A stretch of DNA of 64,000 bases from Candidatus Fraserbacteria bacterium (GCA_029262795.1 JAJCYT010000030.1:124001-188000); one strand, 5' to 3'; shown: positions 44,673 through 54,618, counted from the first letter of the stretch. Notes: generated by a model from the sequence alone, not told the origin. Numbers and translations are program-made.

Positions 44673-45132
44673 CAACACTCACCGTCCTCGTTACAGAGAC
44701 AACAAAAAAGAATCCCCTAGAAATGATTAAAGGTAGGCCCTCTCCTTGCCTCAAAAATTACTCTCCCAACCTTACCAAGATACGTATTTTTGCCCCCAGA
44801 TGCAAGCGCTATAACGTTGATGGTTTGGGCCTTTTGTTGAATATTGAAGCGACATTGATGTCGAGGTTGTTGAAGCTGTTGGACTGAGTCTGTAAAAAAA
44901 ATGTTCAACCGGTTACATTCGTGTGTGCCCTTGCCACATACGCTGCAAATATGTGTTATACTGACTGCAGTTTGAGAGGGTCCAATTTAAAGGTTAGTTG
45001 AGTGACAGTTGTGACCCACTTTAATGTGGTATGAATATATTGAGGAGTTTGTAGCGAGTTCTTAAAACAAGCAGCAATTCAATATTCAAATTTAATTAAG
45101 AAATTATACCCATTCGTGGGTCAGGAGGTCCG
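44673..45132. other. Divergent intergenic region with long 5' leader
   Basis: 460 bases. It holds the gyrA promoter (minus) and an extended -10 TGT-TATACT (44954-44962, plus), which leaves a leader of about 165 bases before ATG 45133. Just before the ribosome site AGGAGG (45123-45128) is a 5-bp hairpin with a TTCG tetraloop (45108-45121). I see no ORF. Confidence 0.55.
44777..44805 (-). promoter_or_regulatory. Promoter of gyrA-tyrS-HIT
   Basis: Minus strand: TTGCAT (44800-44805), 17-base spacer, TATCTT (44777-44782), about 100 bases before the gyrA ATG. Confidence 0.55.
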
Positions 45133-46605
45133 ATGAAGTTTTTTAAAGTTGTTATGATGTTGGCGCTGGCACTTGCCTTTAGCCTGTCCATCAATAATGC
45201 ACCTGCGTACAGTCAGCTTGGCGCAGAGGTGTTGAAAGTTACCCCCGCCGAACTCGATTTTGGTACCGTGGTGCTGGATTCATCGTTTTCAAGCTTTTTT
45301 GCTCAGGCACAGCTACGCTTTATTTTGAAAAATACGTCCAATTCGGACATTGTTCTCAAGTTCAGTCGTTCGAATCAACGTGAGTTTGATGTGGACACAA
45401 ATTTAGAATTCTTTGAATTTCTAAGACCTGGCCAGGAAAGACAGTTCATTGTTACGTTCGACCCCGCACGAGTGGGGGTTTACAATGATATTTTGGAAAT
45501 TACAGCAGAACGCATTTTGACAACTCGTAATGGCCGTTTTGTGACCGAACCTATTTCTGGGTTTTCAACTGTGGTGTCCTTTATTGGTCGTGCTGCACGC
45601 CCTGGTTTGAGCTTTGATGCAAACCGCTTGGACTTTGGTGCGATGGATGTTCGCCCAAACTTACTGAACGCACAGTTCCAAATTTCCAATCCACAAACGA
45701 TAGACGTGCGAACGATCAGTGTCACCAATACCAGCGATGTGACGACCCGCGGCACCTTTAGTTTTGTGTCTAACGTCTTTTTCTTAGATACCGTTTTGAA
45801 AAGCCGTGGCCTGATCAGCCTTCGAAACGAAAGAGAATACAGGAGATCCTTTACTTTGGCAGCGGGTGAATCCATAGAGATTGGGTTGGTGTTTTTACCT
45901 GACGGGGTGGGCTTGTTCTCTACAACAGCCACCTTGACGTTTGGTAATAGTTTTACGGATAAACAAACCATGACCATTAGTGGTATCGGACAGGCAGGCG
46001 GTTTGTCTGTTAGCCCTAGAAACATTGATTTTGGCAACATCGACATGAATGATCGGCCAACACAAAACATTGTGCTTCGCAACACAGGCAGTCGCAGTCT
46101 TCATGTTGCTCTGACCTCATTCTGTTCAGAGTATGCAGTGAGTGATACCAATGCCTTGCGTGTGTTGGATCCTGGTGAAACGGTAACGGTCGCGGTGACG
46201 GCATTCCCGTCGCGTTTGGGCGCGTTGGAATGTCAAATTCTGGTGGAATCCGATGATGTTAACAGCCCTCGCGTACAGGTTTCGCTGGATGCTCAAGTAT
46301 CTGCAGCACGTAGGAGTGCGTTGGGTGTGGGTGCCAACGCTGTTCAGTTGTCCGCTGAAGCTGGTGGTTTTGTTCTGAGCAGCAATGATCCGAACGTGGC
46401 CGCCATGCAGCTTCAGGTGTTTGACCTGCATGGCAGTGTGATCTTCGACAGCACCATGACCTCCGGCCGACAGTTGCGCTGGCAGGGGCTGGACAACAGT
46501 GGTCGTCCATTGGCCAATGGTGTTTATCTGTATATGGTCACTACCGAAGATGTGTTTGGACAAACCGAACGCAGTGAGATTCGCAAGCTGAGCATTTTGC
46601 GCTGA
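45133..46605 (+). CDS. Secreted choice-of-anchor D (ASH) protein with FlgD-like tail
   Basis: 490 residues. Signal 1-26. Three or more ASH/choice-of-anchor D Ig-like repeats, each opening with the pattern P-x-x-LDFG (VTPAELDFGTVVL, DANRLDFGAMDV, VSPRNIDFGNIDM). The last 75 residues form a FlgD-like Ig fold (WQGLDNSGRPLANGVYLYMV, then SEIRKLSILR), the same ending as the protein at 50634. Such tails are common in large exported proteins and may be secretion or anchoring signals. AGGAGG precedes ATG 45133; a strong terminator follows. Confidence 0.85.
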   Translation: MKFFKVVMMLALALAFSLSINNAPAYSQLGAEVLKVTPAELDFGTVVLDSSFSSFFAQAQLRFILKNTSNSDIVLKFSRSNQREFDVDTNLEFFEFLRPGQERQFIVTFDPARVGVYNDILEITAERILTTRNGRFVTEPISGFSTVVSFIGRAARPGLSFDANRLDFGAMDVRPNLLNAQFQISNPQTIDVRTISVTNTSDVTTRGTFSFVSNVFFLDTVLKSRGLISLRNEREYRRSFTLAAGESIEIGLVFLPDGVGLFSTTATLTFGNSFTDKQTMTISGIGQAGGLSVSPRNIDFGNIDMNDRPTQNIVLRNTGSRSLHVALTSFCSEYAVSDTNALRVLDPGETVTVAVTAFPSRLGALECQILVESDDVNSPRVQVSLDAQVSAARRSALGVGANAVQLSAEAGGFVLSSNDPNVAAMQLQVFDLHGSVIFDSTMTSGRQLRWQGLDNSGRPLANGVYLYMVTTEDVFGQTERSEIRKLSILR

Positions 46606-46634
46606 TCTTCACTCAAACAATAAATTGACTCACG

Positions 46635-46677
46635 AAAGCGCATGGCGATCTCTTTATGAGACGCCATGCGCTTTTTT
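46635..46677 (+). terminator. Rho-independent terminator
   Basis: A 13-bp perfect stem (46635-46647 with 46662-46674), a 14-base loop and six T. Confidence 0.92.
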
Positions 46678-46758
46678 ATTAAAATGTCTGTGATTAAACG
46701 ATAGTCTTGGCAACTGTGGGGCTGTATACTGGGGCCAATTCCACAAGAAAGAGGCAGC

Positions 46759-47571
46759 ATGGCCAAAGCCACGGCAAAACGAGCTAAAAGCACGGAGAAT
46801 ACGCCTTTTTACGTCCCCATGAGTGACGAAATTGAGCTGTTTGAAGCCGCATTCCACGCCAAGTTGCCGGTGCTGCTTAAAGGGCCGACAGGGTGTGGCA
46901 AAACCCGCTTTGTGGAGTACATGGCCTGGCATCTTTCCCGTCCACTTATCACCGTTGCCTGCAATGAAGACTTATCCGCCTCCGATTTGGTGGGGCGTTA
47001 TTTGATCACCAACGAACAGACCGTATGGCAGGATGGTCCATTGACCCAAGGGGTGCGCCAAGGTGCAATCACCTATCTCGATGAAATCGTCGAAGCCCGC
47101 AACGACACGGTGGTGCTGATCCACCCGTTGACTGACCATCGGCGTATTTTGCCAATTGACAAACTGGGTGAGCAGATTCAGGCCTCGGATGGGTTTTTAC
47201 TGGTGATGAGTTACAATCCTGGGTATCAAAGTGTTCGCAAAGAACTCAAGCCCAGCACCCGTCAACGATTTGTCAGCCTCGAGTTCAATTTTCCTACACA
47301 GGAAAAAGAAGCGCAGATTGTGGCACATGAATCAGACATTAGCTTTGATGTGGCCCGCAAACTGGTGTATCTGGGGGGCAAAATTCGCAATCTGGCTGGA
47401 CAAGGGCTGGAAGATGAACTAAGCACCCGCCTGCTGATCTATGCCGGTCAATTGATGAAAGCTGACATCCCGCCGTTGTCCGCCTGTGAGGCTGCACTCA
47501 TTCACCCACTCACCGATGATCGCGACCTGCAACGCTCGTTGCTGGAAGTAGCCAAAAACTACTTTGGCTGA
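46759..47571 (+). CDS. AAA+ ATPase of the NorQ/CbbQ (MoxR) type
   Basis: 270 residues. Walker [14 protein letters not shown] (about 37-44), Walker [11 protein letters not shown], sensor SYNPGYQ, arginine finger region STRQRFV, and the C-terminal CbbQ_C-type helical part. NorQ/CbbQ ATPases remodel a partner metalloenzyme with a VWA protein. The VWA partner is the next gene, two bases later. No nitric-oxide reductase or RuBisCO genes are nearby, so the client is unknown. Confidence 0.9.
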   Translation: MAKATAKRAKSTENTPFYVPMSDEIELFEAAFHAKLPVLLKGPTGCGKTRFVEYMAWHLSRPLITVACNEDLSASDLVGRYLITNEQTVWQDGPLTQGVRQGAITYLDEIVEARNDTVVLIHPLTDHRRILPIDKLGEQIQASDGFLLVMSYNPGYQSVRKELKPSTRQRFVSLEFNFPTQEKEAQIVAHESDISFDVARKLVYLGGKIRNLAGQGLEDELSTRLLIYAGQLMKADIPPLSACEAALIHPLTDDRDLQRSLLEVAKNYFG

Positions 47572-47573
47572 TC

Positions 47574-49688
47574 ATGTTTAATGAGGATGTCGCATATCAA
47601 CGGCTTTGGCGACGCATTGTCAATCGCTACGCCTTTACCCGAAACATTCAATACACGAATGCCATCGAAAAGCTTTACAAAAAACAACCTGAACTCACAT
47701 ATCAAGCACTCAAGTCATTCAGCGAAGAGCGTGAACGACTTGAGCCGCTTCAGGTTCAGGCTTATTTTTCTCAATTGTTGCAATTGCAGCAAAAAAGAGT
47801 TGGGGGCGTCGATCCCGAATATCTTTTGCAAATCCTGTTGGGATTAGAACTTGATCACGCCTGGCGCTGGTTTTATTTTGGGCTGCATCAAAATAAACAA
47901 CAGCTTCAGCGCTATTTTTCCTCAGAAGATGAACAATCTCAGGCGTTGTTTGAAGGCTTGAAAAAAGGGGTGTCTGCCTTCGATGTGGAGCGTGTTTTAC
48001 GTTATTATGCCGACGCCTTGACTGGCCCTGGCCAACCCCTAAAGTTCCACCCCAAGGACAGCACTGCTCCTCTGGACCACGACTATTTACACTTGCCCGA
48101 TCGCGTCATGGCCTATCCAGACGGAGAAGCTTTGGTGGATCAGGATGAAGATTTGCATTTCTGGCTCTACAAATGGCTGATCACCCACGAACAAGGCCAT
48201 CGGCAGGCAGGCACTTATTTTTATGAGGCTGAAGATGAGGAAACAGGACGTCAGGCGTTGATCGAGTATTTACAATCTTTTACCGATCCGTTTATGGCCG
48301 AAGCCTTGTTTCATCTGTTTGAAGATGTGCGGGTGGAAGCGCATCTGTTGCGCCAATATCCCGGTTTTGAGGCGGGACGTGCTCAACTGATGCAATTGGA
48401 ATTTGCGTTTCGTCCTGAGCCAGAATCTCCAAGAGAGCGTTTTTTGGAAGCGTTGTTGCAACAACTTCACTGGGGCAAAAGCCACATTCGCCCAGAAAAA
48501 CCCTGGCAGGCAGGTTTTGAAAAACTGCTCAAAGAATCAGAGGGTTTGCTGGAAAAAACGTCCAGCGTGAGCGACACCATCCGTATCACAGGTCTGGCTT
48601 ACGCACAGTTGGAAACTTTGTTTTCAGAGCCCAGATTGCGTGAACCATTGTCGTTGACGCTCTTGCCCTACGAGCTGCCATTGTTGCTTGACCCGCCACC
48701 GGCTTCGCCAAGTTCCTCAGATCAAATGAGGCATTTGTGGAACGAACCTGCCGAAGATGACAATCCAGAAGAAGACACGCATGAAGACAGCACGGAAGGT
48801 GATATTAGTTTCAAACAGGCATTTAAATACGATGAATGGGATTATCGTGAGCAAAGCTATCGCACCAACTGGTGTGCGCTTCATGAACAGCCTCCAGGTG
48901 AAGTCACCGCTGTGTCCACGCTGAATGCGCCGCAAGTGGCCCAGATTCGGCGCGCGTTTGAGTGGATGGCCGAAGAAGACTGGACGCGACAAAAGCGTCA
49001 ATTGGAGGGCGACGAAATTGACCTGGATGCCTGGGTGGAAGGCATGACCGATCTGCGTGCCGGTCAGCCGCTGCCAGAAAAACTTTACACCCAACAACTG
49101 CGAAAAAAGCGTGACCTGTGTGCGACCATCCTGTTGGATCAAAGCGACTCGACGGCGAGACTGACCCCCACAGGTGAACCTGTCATTGGTGTGGAACGCG
49201 AAGCGTTGCGCTATTTGTGTGAAGCTTTGGAAGCCCTTCGAGATGAATATGCCATCTACACGTATTCAGGGGATGGCCGAGGTCAAGTCGATTGTTTTCC
49301 ATTGAAAACATTTGAGGAACATTATGGACTCACGGTTCAATATCGTTTGCAAGCGCTACAACCTTTGTCACAAAACCGCGATGGCTGTGCGATTCGCCAC
49401 ATCACAAAACGAATGGAAATGCAACCGGCACGCACCAAACTGTTATTACATATCACCGATGGAAAACCCTGGGATCATGGCTATACGCAGAAATACGCGC
49501 TGGAAGACACAAAAAAAGCGATTCAGGAAGCGCGCGCTCAAGGCATTAAAGTATTTGGAGTGATCTGTGATCCTTACGCGCCCGCGTATGTTAAAAGCAC
49601 CTATGGGCCAGGACGCTCAGTCATTCTCAAAGATATCAATGGCCTGTCCGATTTACTGTTGGGCCTGTATCGGAAAATCACATGGTAA
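47574..49688 (+). CDS. VWA-domain NorD/CbbO-type protein
   Basis: 704 residues. The N-terminal 480 residues are helical and unique, with an acidic linker (AEDDNPEEDTHEDSTEGD). The C-terminal VWA domain has MIDAS DQSDST, then Thr/Asp in ITDGKPWDHG. It works with the NorQ-type ATPase to load or activate a metal site in other systems. Its last bases overlap the methyltransferase start by seven bases, so three genes form one unit. Confidence 0.9.
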   Translation: MFNEDVAYQRLWRRIVNRYAFTRNIQYTNAIEKLYKKQPELTYQALKSFSEERERLEPLQVQAYFSQLLQLQQKRVGGVDPEYLLQILLGLELDHAWRWFYFGLHQNKQQLQRYFSSEDEQSQALFEGLKKGVSAFDVERVLRYYADALTGPGQPLKFHPKDSTAPLDHDYLHLPDRVMAYPDGEALVDQDEDLHFWLYKWLITHEQGHRQAGTYFYEAEDEETGRQALIEYLQSFTDPFMAEALFHLFEDVRVEAHLLRQYPGFEAGRAQLMQLEFAFRPEPESPRERFLEALLQQLHWGKSHIRPEKPWQAGFEKLLKESEGLLEKTSSVSDTIRITGLAYAQLETLFSEPRLREPLSLTLLPYELPLLLDPPPASPSSSDQMRHLWNEPAEDDNPEEDTHEDSTEGDISFKQAFKYDEWDYREQSYRTNWCALHEQPPGEVTAVSTLNAPQVAQIRRAFEWMAEEDWTRQKRQLEGDEIDLDAWVEGMTDLRAGQPLPEKLYTQQLRKKRDLCATILLDQSDSTARLTPTGEPVIGVEREALRYLCEALEALRDEYAIYTYSGDGRGQVDCFPLKTFEEHYGLTVQYRLQALQPLSQNRDGCAIRHITKRMEMQPARTKLLLHITDGKPWDHGYTQKYALEDTKKAIQEARAQGIKVFGVICDPYAPAYVKSTYGPGRSVILKDINGLSDLLLGLYRKITW

Positions 49689-50296
49689 TTTCATCACAGG
49701 ATCGAGAAGCGCTGTTCGATGATCTTGCCCAAGATTACGATCAACTCACAAAATGGGGAGAGCGTTTTCTAATGCGTCGCTTGCGTCGTCGTCTGCTTTG
49801 GGGCGTGAAAGGCAATGTGCTTGAAATCGGTGTGGGCACGGGGTTGAACTTTTCTTATTACCCCAAAGACATCCAACTTTTTGGCATTGATGTGTCCGAA
49901 GCGATGCTAGATAAAGCTCATTTCAAGGCTGAATCCTTGGGCTTGAGCGTTCATCTCAACGTCATGGATGCGGAGTCATTGTCATTTGACGATGATACTT
50001 TTGATACCGTACTCAGCACCCTCACCTTGTGCAGTATGAATGATCCAAACAAAGTGATTTCTGAGATGGTGCGGGTATGTAAGCCGAATGGGAAAGTGTT
50101 GTTTTTGGAACACGGGCTCAGTCGTTTTGGTTGGATCAACCGTCAATTGGATCGTCGTGCAGATGTCCACTTGCAAGATTTTGGCTGTCAACTCAATCTC
50201 GATATGGAAGCCCTCATTCGAAACTCAGGTTTTCAAATAGATGGTGTGTCCTCTCATTATTTCGGCATTGTAAAACTGTTCCATGTTAAATCATAA
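49682..50296 (+). CDS. Class I SAM-dependent methyltransferase (UbiE-like)
   Basis: 204 residues. SAM-binding VLEIGVGTGLNFSYYP (motif I), acidic GIDVSEAML (motif II), and VLSTLTLCSMNDPNKVISEMVRVCKPNGKVLFLEHG (motifs III/post). It resembles phospholipid or quinone methyltransferases. No membrane segment. It is translationally coupled to the VWA gene, which is unusual and suggests a modification linked to that machinery; the substrate is unknown. Confidence 0.88.
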   Translation: MVISSQDREALFDDLAQDYDQLTKWGERFLMRRLRRRLLWGVKGNVLEIGVGTGLNFSYYPKDIQLFGIDVSEAMLDKAHFKAESLGLSVHLNVMDAESLSFDDDTFDTVLSTLTLCSMNDPNKVISEMVRVCKPNGKVLFLEHGLSRFGWINRQLDRRADVHLQDFGCQLNLDMEALIRNSGFQIDGVSSHYFGIVKLFHVKS

Positions 50297-50525
50297 ATTT
50301 CTTCTTTTAATAAAGGAGTGAGGGGAGATGCTGAGTGACCACTCAGCGGCCTAACCTCCCCCCATCCATCTTCTCCCAGAAAAAGGAGTTTTTACATTTG
50401 CCCTATTAATTGGGTTCTATTGATTTAAAAAAATCTAGCTGTACGTTTTTTGCCATTTTCTCATCAACCCATCTTTCAAAAAGAATTAAGTATCTAATTC
50501 GAAATCCACATCTGCAGCCTAATTT

Positions 50526-50570
50526 CGCCCCCTTTATGTAAAGGGGGTTGGGGGATTAGAAGCTTTTTAC
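50526..50570 (-). repeat. GC-rich palindromic repeat, copy 4
   Basis: Nearly identical to copy 2 (8060-8104), including GGGGGTTGGGGGATTAGAAG. Inverted orientation relative to copy 1. Confidence 0.85.
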
Positions 50571-50587
50571 ATTTTCTCTAAATCGCT

Positions 50588-50627
50588 TTTAAATCAGAGA
50601 AGCAACGAACACGCTGCTTCTCTGATT
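50588..50627 (-). terminator. Terminator of the 50634 gene
   Basis: A 13-bp perfect stem (50592-50604 with 50615-50627) and a 10-base loop. On the minus strand it is followed by a short T run (TTTAAAAG). Confidence 0.75.
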
Positions 50628-50633
50628 CGAGAT

Positions 50634-52922
50634 TTACCTCAGCACCACCCATCCCTTAATCTCGCTGTGCAATCGTTGACCTCGGAAGTCAAAGACAGTC
50701 ACCATGTACAAATAAACGCCATTGGCCAGACGATTGCCATGTTGATCGAATGCGAGCAGTGTGAGGTTGTTACCATTGTTTCTTTGATGAATTCGCAAAC
50801 TACCGGAGGTATCAAATACTTGAATCTGGATGTGGTTGATACCCTGACCATATGCACTTAATGTCCAGCGATCAGAACCTTTTGCCTGCAAGCGCACTGA
50901 ATTGAGACTAAATGGTGCGGGTGCTGGTTTGAAGTCGTGCATCAATTGTTCCAACTGATATTGGGCTTCGGCATCAGATACCAATGGGGTCGGTGCCGCA
51001 TTGGTGGTAATGAGTGAAGCACTGATCCATTTTTTGATTAAGTCCAAAATTTTGTTGTCGCCCACCGTTTGGCCCCCAGTGCTGGGGACTTGTGAGCCCA
51101 TGATCCAGTAAGTCACGCCCTGCTTAATTTCCTGATCACCAATTACTTGATTGGCGTTGGCGCTGTTGGGATCGTTCGGCACGGCGCGAGCAAGCGCTTG
51201 TTCAACTGACAGCGTGCCTGGGCTTGGACCAGGGCCGGTGGTGCCGTTGACAGTCACGGACTGAGATGTGCTGTTGCTGTTGCCTGCACTGTCCACCACA
51301 CGTAGTTGAACAGTGAATGTGCCAGTCGATCGATATGTATGTGAGGGGCTGGCAGATGTGCTGTTGTTACCATCGCCAAAACTCCAGTTGATTGATTTGA
51401 TATCTGCTGCACCATCAGGATCGGTAGATTGGTTGTTGAACTGAACCACCTGATTCACTTGCACGCTGGATGGCGAATAACTGAAATTTGCAGTTGGTGT
51501 GCCATTGTTGCCTCGATTGCCACCACCGCCGCCAGAGCAACCTGAGGTTACGTTGAATGTGGTGGTATTGCTGTTGGTAGCGGGGTCATTGACAGCCAAG
51601 CCAGGATTGCGAATCTGAACTTGATGGTTGCCACAGCTGGCATTGGCTGGCACCACAAACTCTAATTGTGTGCCACTGATGTAAGTGGTATTAATCGTGT
51701 TGCTGTCAAACAGGATTTCAGATCCTGGAGCCACAATGATATTTTGAGTGGTTTCTACAAAGTTACTGCCATTCACTTTTACTGTTGTGCCAGTTGCGCC
51801 ACTGTTAGGGGATAAGTTTTGAATGTTTGGTGTCGGTGGATTATTTGATCCGCCGCATGGAATGTTCAAACTCACCGTGTTGCTGTTGATGAAGTTTAGT
51901 TGCCCATCGGTGGTGCTGACATGTACGTCCACATTGCCGCATGGAGCAATGGCCGGCACGGTGAAGCGCAATTCGTTGTTGCTGATAAAGGTGGTTTGCA
52001 TGAGGGAGCCGTCGAAATAAATGTTTGATACTTCACCTAAGAAGAAATCCAAGAAGTTAGACCCATTTACGCTGACCACATCACCAGGGTTGGCCGTGGA
52101 AGCCGACAAGTTGGTGATGTTCGGGGTAGGTAAACCACCGCCTTGAGGACAGGGAATGTCAAAGGTGGTGAGATTGCTGGCTGGCTGGCCGCCAATAATG
52201 GTTGGATCAGGATTTACCACTTGAATGGTGTAGCTGCCGCAATTGAACACAGGGACGATGAATTCCAATGTAAAGTCATTGACCACCGTGGTTGGCAATG
52301 CTTGACCGCCAAATTCAATGGTAGATTGCCACGAACCAAACACGGGATCAATCATAATCATGAATCCGGAGCCAGAGACCGTGATGACATCACCGCTTGA
52401 TCCCTGGGCTGAGGACAGGTTCAAAATTTGAGGTGTGGGTGTACCAAAACCACCTCCGCCGTTAGAGCTTGCGGTGGAAAAAGTGTCAGAAATTTCCATC
52501 CATTCAAGTGCTCCGGCATTGGTCACCTGGATGTAGGCACGCCACCAATAAGTGGTGCCTGATTGAAGCTGAGGTTGTTGGATCGTGATCGATTCCACAT
52601 CAAACAAGCTGCTGAAGCCGCTGTCGAACACCAATGTGTTGAGCGCAAAACTGCTGTCAGTAGCAATCTGCCAAGCTGTGCCGATGTGGTTACAATCCTG
52701 CGTGTTGTCTGTGCTAATGTTCACCGACAGGATCAACGGATCATTCAAAGAGATCGTTGCGCCTGAGCTTGGGCTAAGTGGTGCTGCTCCAATTTTGCAA
52801 CCTCCACCGCTGCCTTGTGCTTGTACTTGGATACCAAACCCAAGCACAAGCATGATAAGAATGCTCATACAGATAGTGAGCGAGGTACACCCACCCCATT
52901 TATCGTTCATAAAAAATGTCAT
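50634..52922 (-). CDS. Large secreted IPT/PKD protein with dockerin-like and FlgD-like tail
   Basis: 762 residues from ATG 52922 (AGGAGA seven bases upstream; TTG 52940 is weaker). Signal sequence ends near VQAQG. Order: an N-terminal Ig/fibronectin-like part (40-150), three IPT/TIG domains (about 160-455, each near P-x-I-x-NLS and ending CGN/CGS/CGNHQ), Gly-Asn linker, PKD (about 475-560), dockerin-like bihelical unit (about 570-640; VIGDQEIKQGVTYWIMG) and FlgD-like Ig tail ending GVYLYMVTVFDFRGQRLHSEIK. A surface or extracellular structural/adhesion protein is likely. Confidence 0.85.
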   Translation of the reverse strand: MTFFMNDKWGGCTSLTICMSILIMLVLGFGIQVQAQGSGGGCKIGAAPLSPSSGATISLNDPLILSVNISTDNTQDCNHIGTAWQIATDSSFALNTLVFDSGFSSLFDVESITIQQPQLQSGTTYWWRAYIQVTNAGALEWMEISDTFSTASSNGGGGFGTPTPQILNLSSAQGSSGDVITVSGSGFMIMIDPVFGSWQSTIEFGGQALPTTVVNDFTLEFIVPVFNCGSYTIQVVNPDPTIIGGQPASNLTTFDIPCPQGGGLPTPNITNLSASTANPGDVVSVNGSNFLDFFLGEVSNIYFDGSLMQTTFISNNELRFTVPAIAPCGNVDVHVSTTDGQLNFINSNTVSLNIPCGGSNNPPTPNIQNLSPNSGATGTTVKVNGSNFVETTQNIIVAPGSEILFDSNTINTTYISGTQLEFVVPANASCGNHQVQIRNPGLAVNDPATNSNTTTFNVTSGCSGGGGGNRGNNGTPTANFSYSPSSVQVNQVVQFNNQSTDPDGAADIKSINWSFGDGNNSTSASPSHTYRSTGTFTVQLRVVDSAGNSNSTSQSVTVNGTTGPGPSPGTLSVEQALARAVPNDPNSANANQVIGDQEIKQGVTYWIMGSQVPSTGGQTVGDNKILDLIKKWISASLITTNAAPTPLVSDAEAQYQLEQLMHDFKPAPAPFSLNSVRLQAKGSDRWTLSAYGQGINHIQIQVFDTSGSLRIHQRNNGNNLTLLAFDQHGNRLANGVYLYMVTVFDFRGQRLHSEIKGWVVLR

Positions 52923-52953
52923 GTCAGTCTCCTTTTTCAATCGAGCAACGGGT

Positions 52954-54534
52954 TTACACGTTGCAACCCCAATCGATACTGATGTCTACAATCTGCTCAT
53001 AGAAAATACTGCCGTTGCCATCAAACAGAATGATTTTTAGACCGTTGGTGTTGGTGCAGAAACCGCCGTTCCAGATGGTGTCCGTAAAGGCGATACTTGT
53101 ACCCGCTTGCTCGACCCGACCTGGCAAAAAGCCAAACCCGGAGACGTCAGAACCATTGTTGACAGGGATGGCTTCAATGAACACAGGAAGCCCCTGATTG
53201 CCGCTATAGTTAAGGTTAATGCTGATTTCAGCTTCTGTCAGATTGCCACTAAGGTTGACGCCCAAACCTGAGACGAATGTTTGACCGTTGTTGCCACTGT
53301 TTCCACCAGGATTGCTGGGGCCAGGTGAAGGTGGCTGACCTAGAGCGGAGATACTTAATCGACCTACATAATTGCCACGCTCGGCCACAAACCAGATATC
53401 ACCGTTGGGGTCCTGAGTTAAAGCAACAGGGCTGGAGTTGCTGGGCAAGGCATATTCACTATATTCACCAGTGCCAGGATTGAGTACACCAATGGCGTTT
53501 CCTTCACGAAGTGTGAACCAGACCAAGCCAGTTAAAGCATCGGTGGTGATGTCTAAAGGCTGGCCACCATTGGGCAGTGACCACTCCATCACATCGCCGG
53601 TCAAGGGCACGACCATGCCAATTTTCTGACTGAATCCAGTTGTGTACCACACATTTCCTGCAATATCGAAAGCCAACCTAGCAGCAGAGGAACCAGTCGG
53701 CAAACTGTAGAGTAAGAACGTATTGGTTTGCGGGTCCATTTCCGCAATCAGATTTTCACTGCCAAATGCAATCCATACGTTGCCATTGACTTGAACGGCC
53801 ACGTCATCCACGGTGCCACCATTGAACATCATGCCACTGAGATCCCATTCAGAAATCGCCCCACTCATGCTGGAAGGAATGGCTTGTGCCGCCGGACCCA
53901 AAATGGATGGAAAGGATAGAGGGCTCAAATTAAAGGTGCCTACATTGGACGACACGGCAGACGGCGCAACCGGAGTCACATTGATTGCCGAACTGTTGGA
54001 CAGTGTGGCAATAGGTTGTGTGAGGTCAAGCAAACCCACAGCGCTGCCCAAGCGTTCAGAAAAGAAAACGCGCGGTTGAAACTGACTCAAATCCAAGCTG
54101 ACCCGATTGGGGAAGTTACCGTTCTGGGGCAAAAAATACTGGCCGTAATTACCGGAGACGGTATCTAGTGTCGTGACTGCATCACCGAGACTATCAGCAT
54201 AATACACCGTTGGAGGCAATAGGATGGCAGCGTTGCCACTGCCGCGTGCGACTGCAATACCGTTGGGGTTGCCGTTAATGCCCCACTCTGTGATTTCATT
54301 GCTAAAAGGATTCAACTGGCCAATGTTGCCGCCGCTGAATTCACTAAAAAAGACGAGGTTGTCGATGGGGTCATAATCAATGTCACTGGGCAAACTGTCG
54401 AATGTGGGAATATCCCATCGTTCCACCGTGGCGGACTGATTGAGTTGTGCCTCGTTGGGCACGCTGATTCCGAGAATGATGGCAAAACCAAGAACTAAAA
54501 ACACCATCCATTTGTAAAGAGATTTTTGGCGCAT
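52954..54534 (-). CDS. Secreted beta-propeller (virginiamycin B lyase-like)
   Basis: 526 residues. Signal 1-29. Vgb-like propeller repeats with GNVWYTTGFSQKIGMV, GLVWFTLREGNAIGVLNPGTGEYSEYALP and GDIWFVAERGNYVGRLSI (W-F/Y-T/V-x and iG strands). A Pro-Gly-Asn linker at about 400 leads to a C-terminal beta domain of about 100 residues with two Cys (GGFCTNTNG and WGCNV). The lyase metal histidines are not evident, so a binding role is more likely. It starts just upstream of, and on the same strand as, the IPT/PKD gene. Confidence 0.82.
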   Translation of the reverse strand: MRQKSLYKWMVFLVLGFAIILGISVPNEAQLNQSATVERWDIPTFDSLPSDIDYDPIDNLVFFSEFSGGNIGQLNPFSNEITEWGINGNPNGIAVARGSGNAAILLPPTVYYADSLGDAVTTLDTVSGNYGQYFLPQNGNFPNRVSLDLSQFQPRVFFSERLGSAVGLLDLTQPIATLSNSSAINVTPVAPSAVSSNVGTFNLSPLSFPSILGPAAQAIPSSMSGAISEWDLSGMMFNGGTVDDVAVQVNGNVWIAFGSENLIAEMDPQTNTFLLYSLPTGSSAARLAFDIAGNVWYTTGFSQKIGMVVPLTGDVMEWSLPNGGQPLDITTDALTGLVWFTLREGNAIGVLNPGTGEYSEYALPSNSSPVALTQDPNGDIWFVAERGNYVGRLSISALGQPPSPGPSNPGGNSGNNGQTFVSGLGVNLSGNLTEAEISINLNYSGNQGLPVFIEAIPVNNGSDVSGFGFLPGRVEQAGTSIAFTDTIWNGGFCTNTNGLKIILFDGNGSIFYEQIVDISIDWGCNV

Positions 54535-54618
54535 GACGTCCCCTTTTCTGGAGTTTGTTAGGTTGAAATCACTATAAATCAGGCTGACTCCGTTTTGGCT
54601 CCAAATTGCTCCATAGGT

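Larger units (their letters stand above)
50297..50633. other. Intergenic region with hairpin, repeat copy and terminator
   Basis: 337 bases between convergent genes. Nested hairpin 50322-50361 (outer GGGGAG/CTCCCC, inner GCTGAGT/ACTCAGC), palindromic repeat copy 4 (50526-50570) and a terminator for the minus-strand gene (50592-50627). No coding sequence. Confidence 0.6.

Noticed and set aside
45480-46085. 201-codon minus-strand frame opposite the choice-of-anchor D gene
   Set aside because: Antisense of an ASH protein with clear domains, signal peptide and ribosome site on the plus strand.
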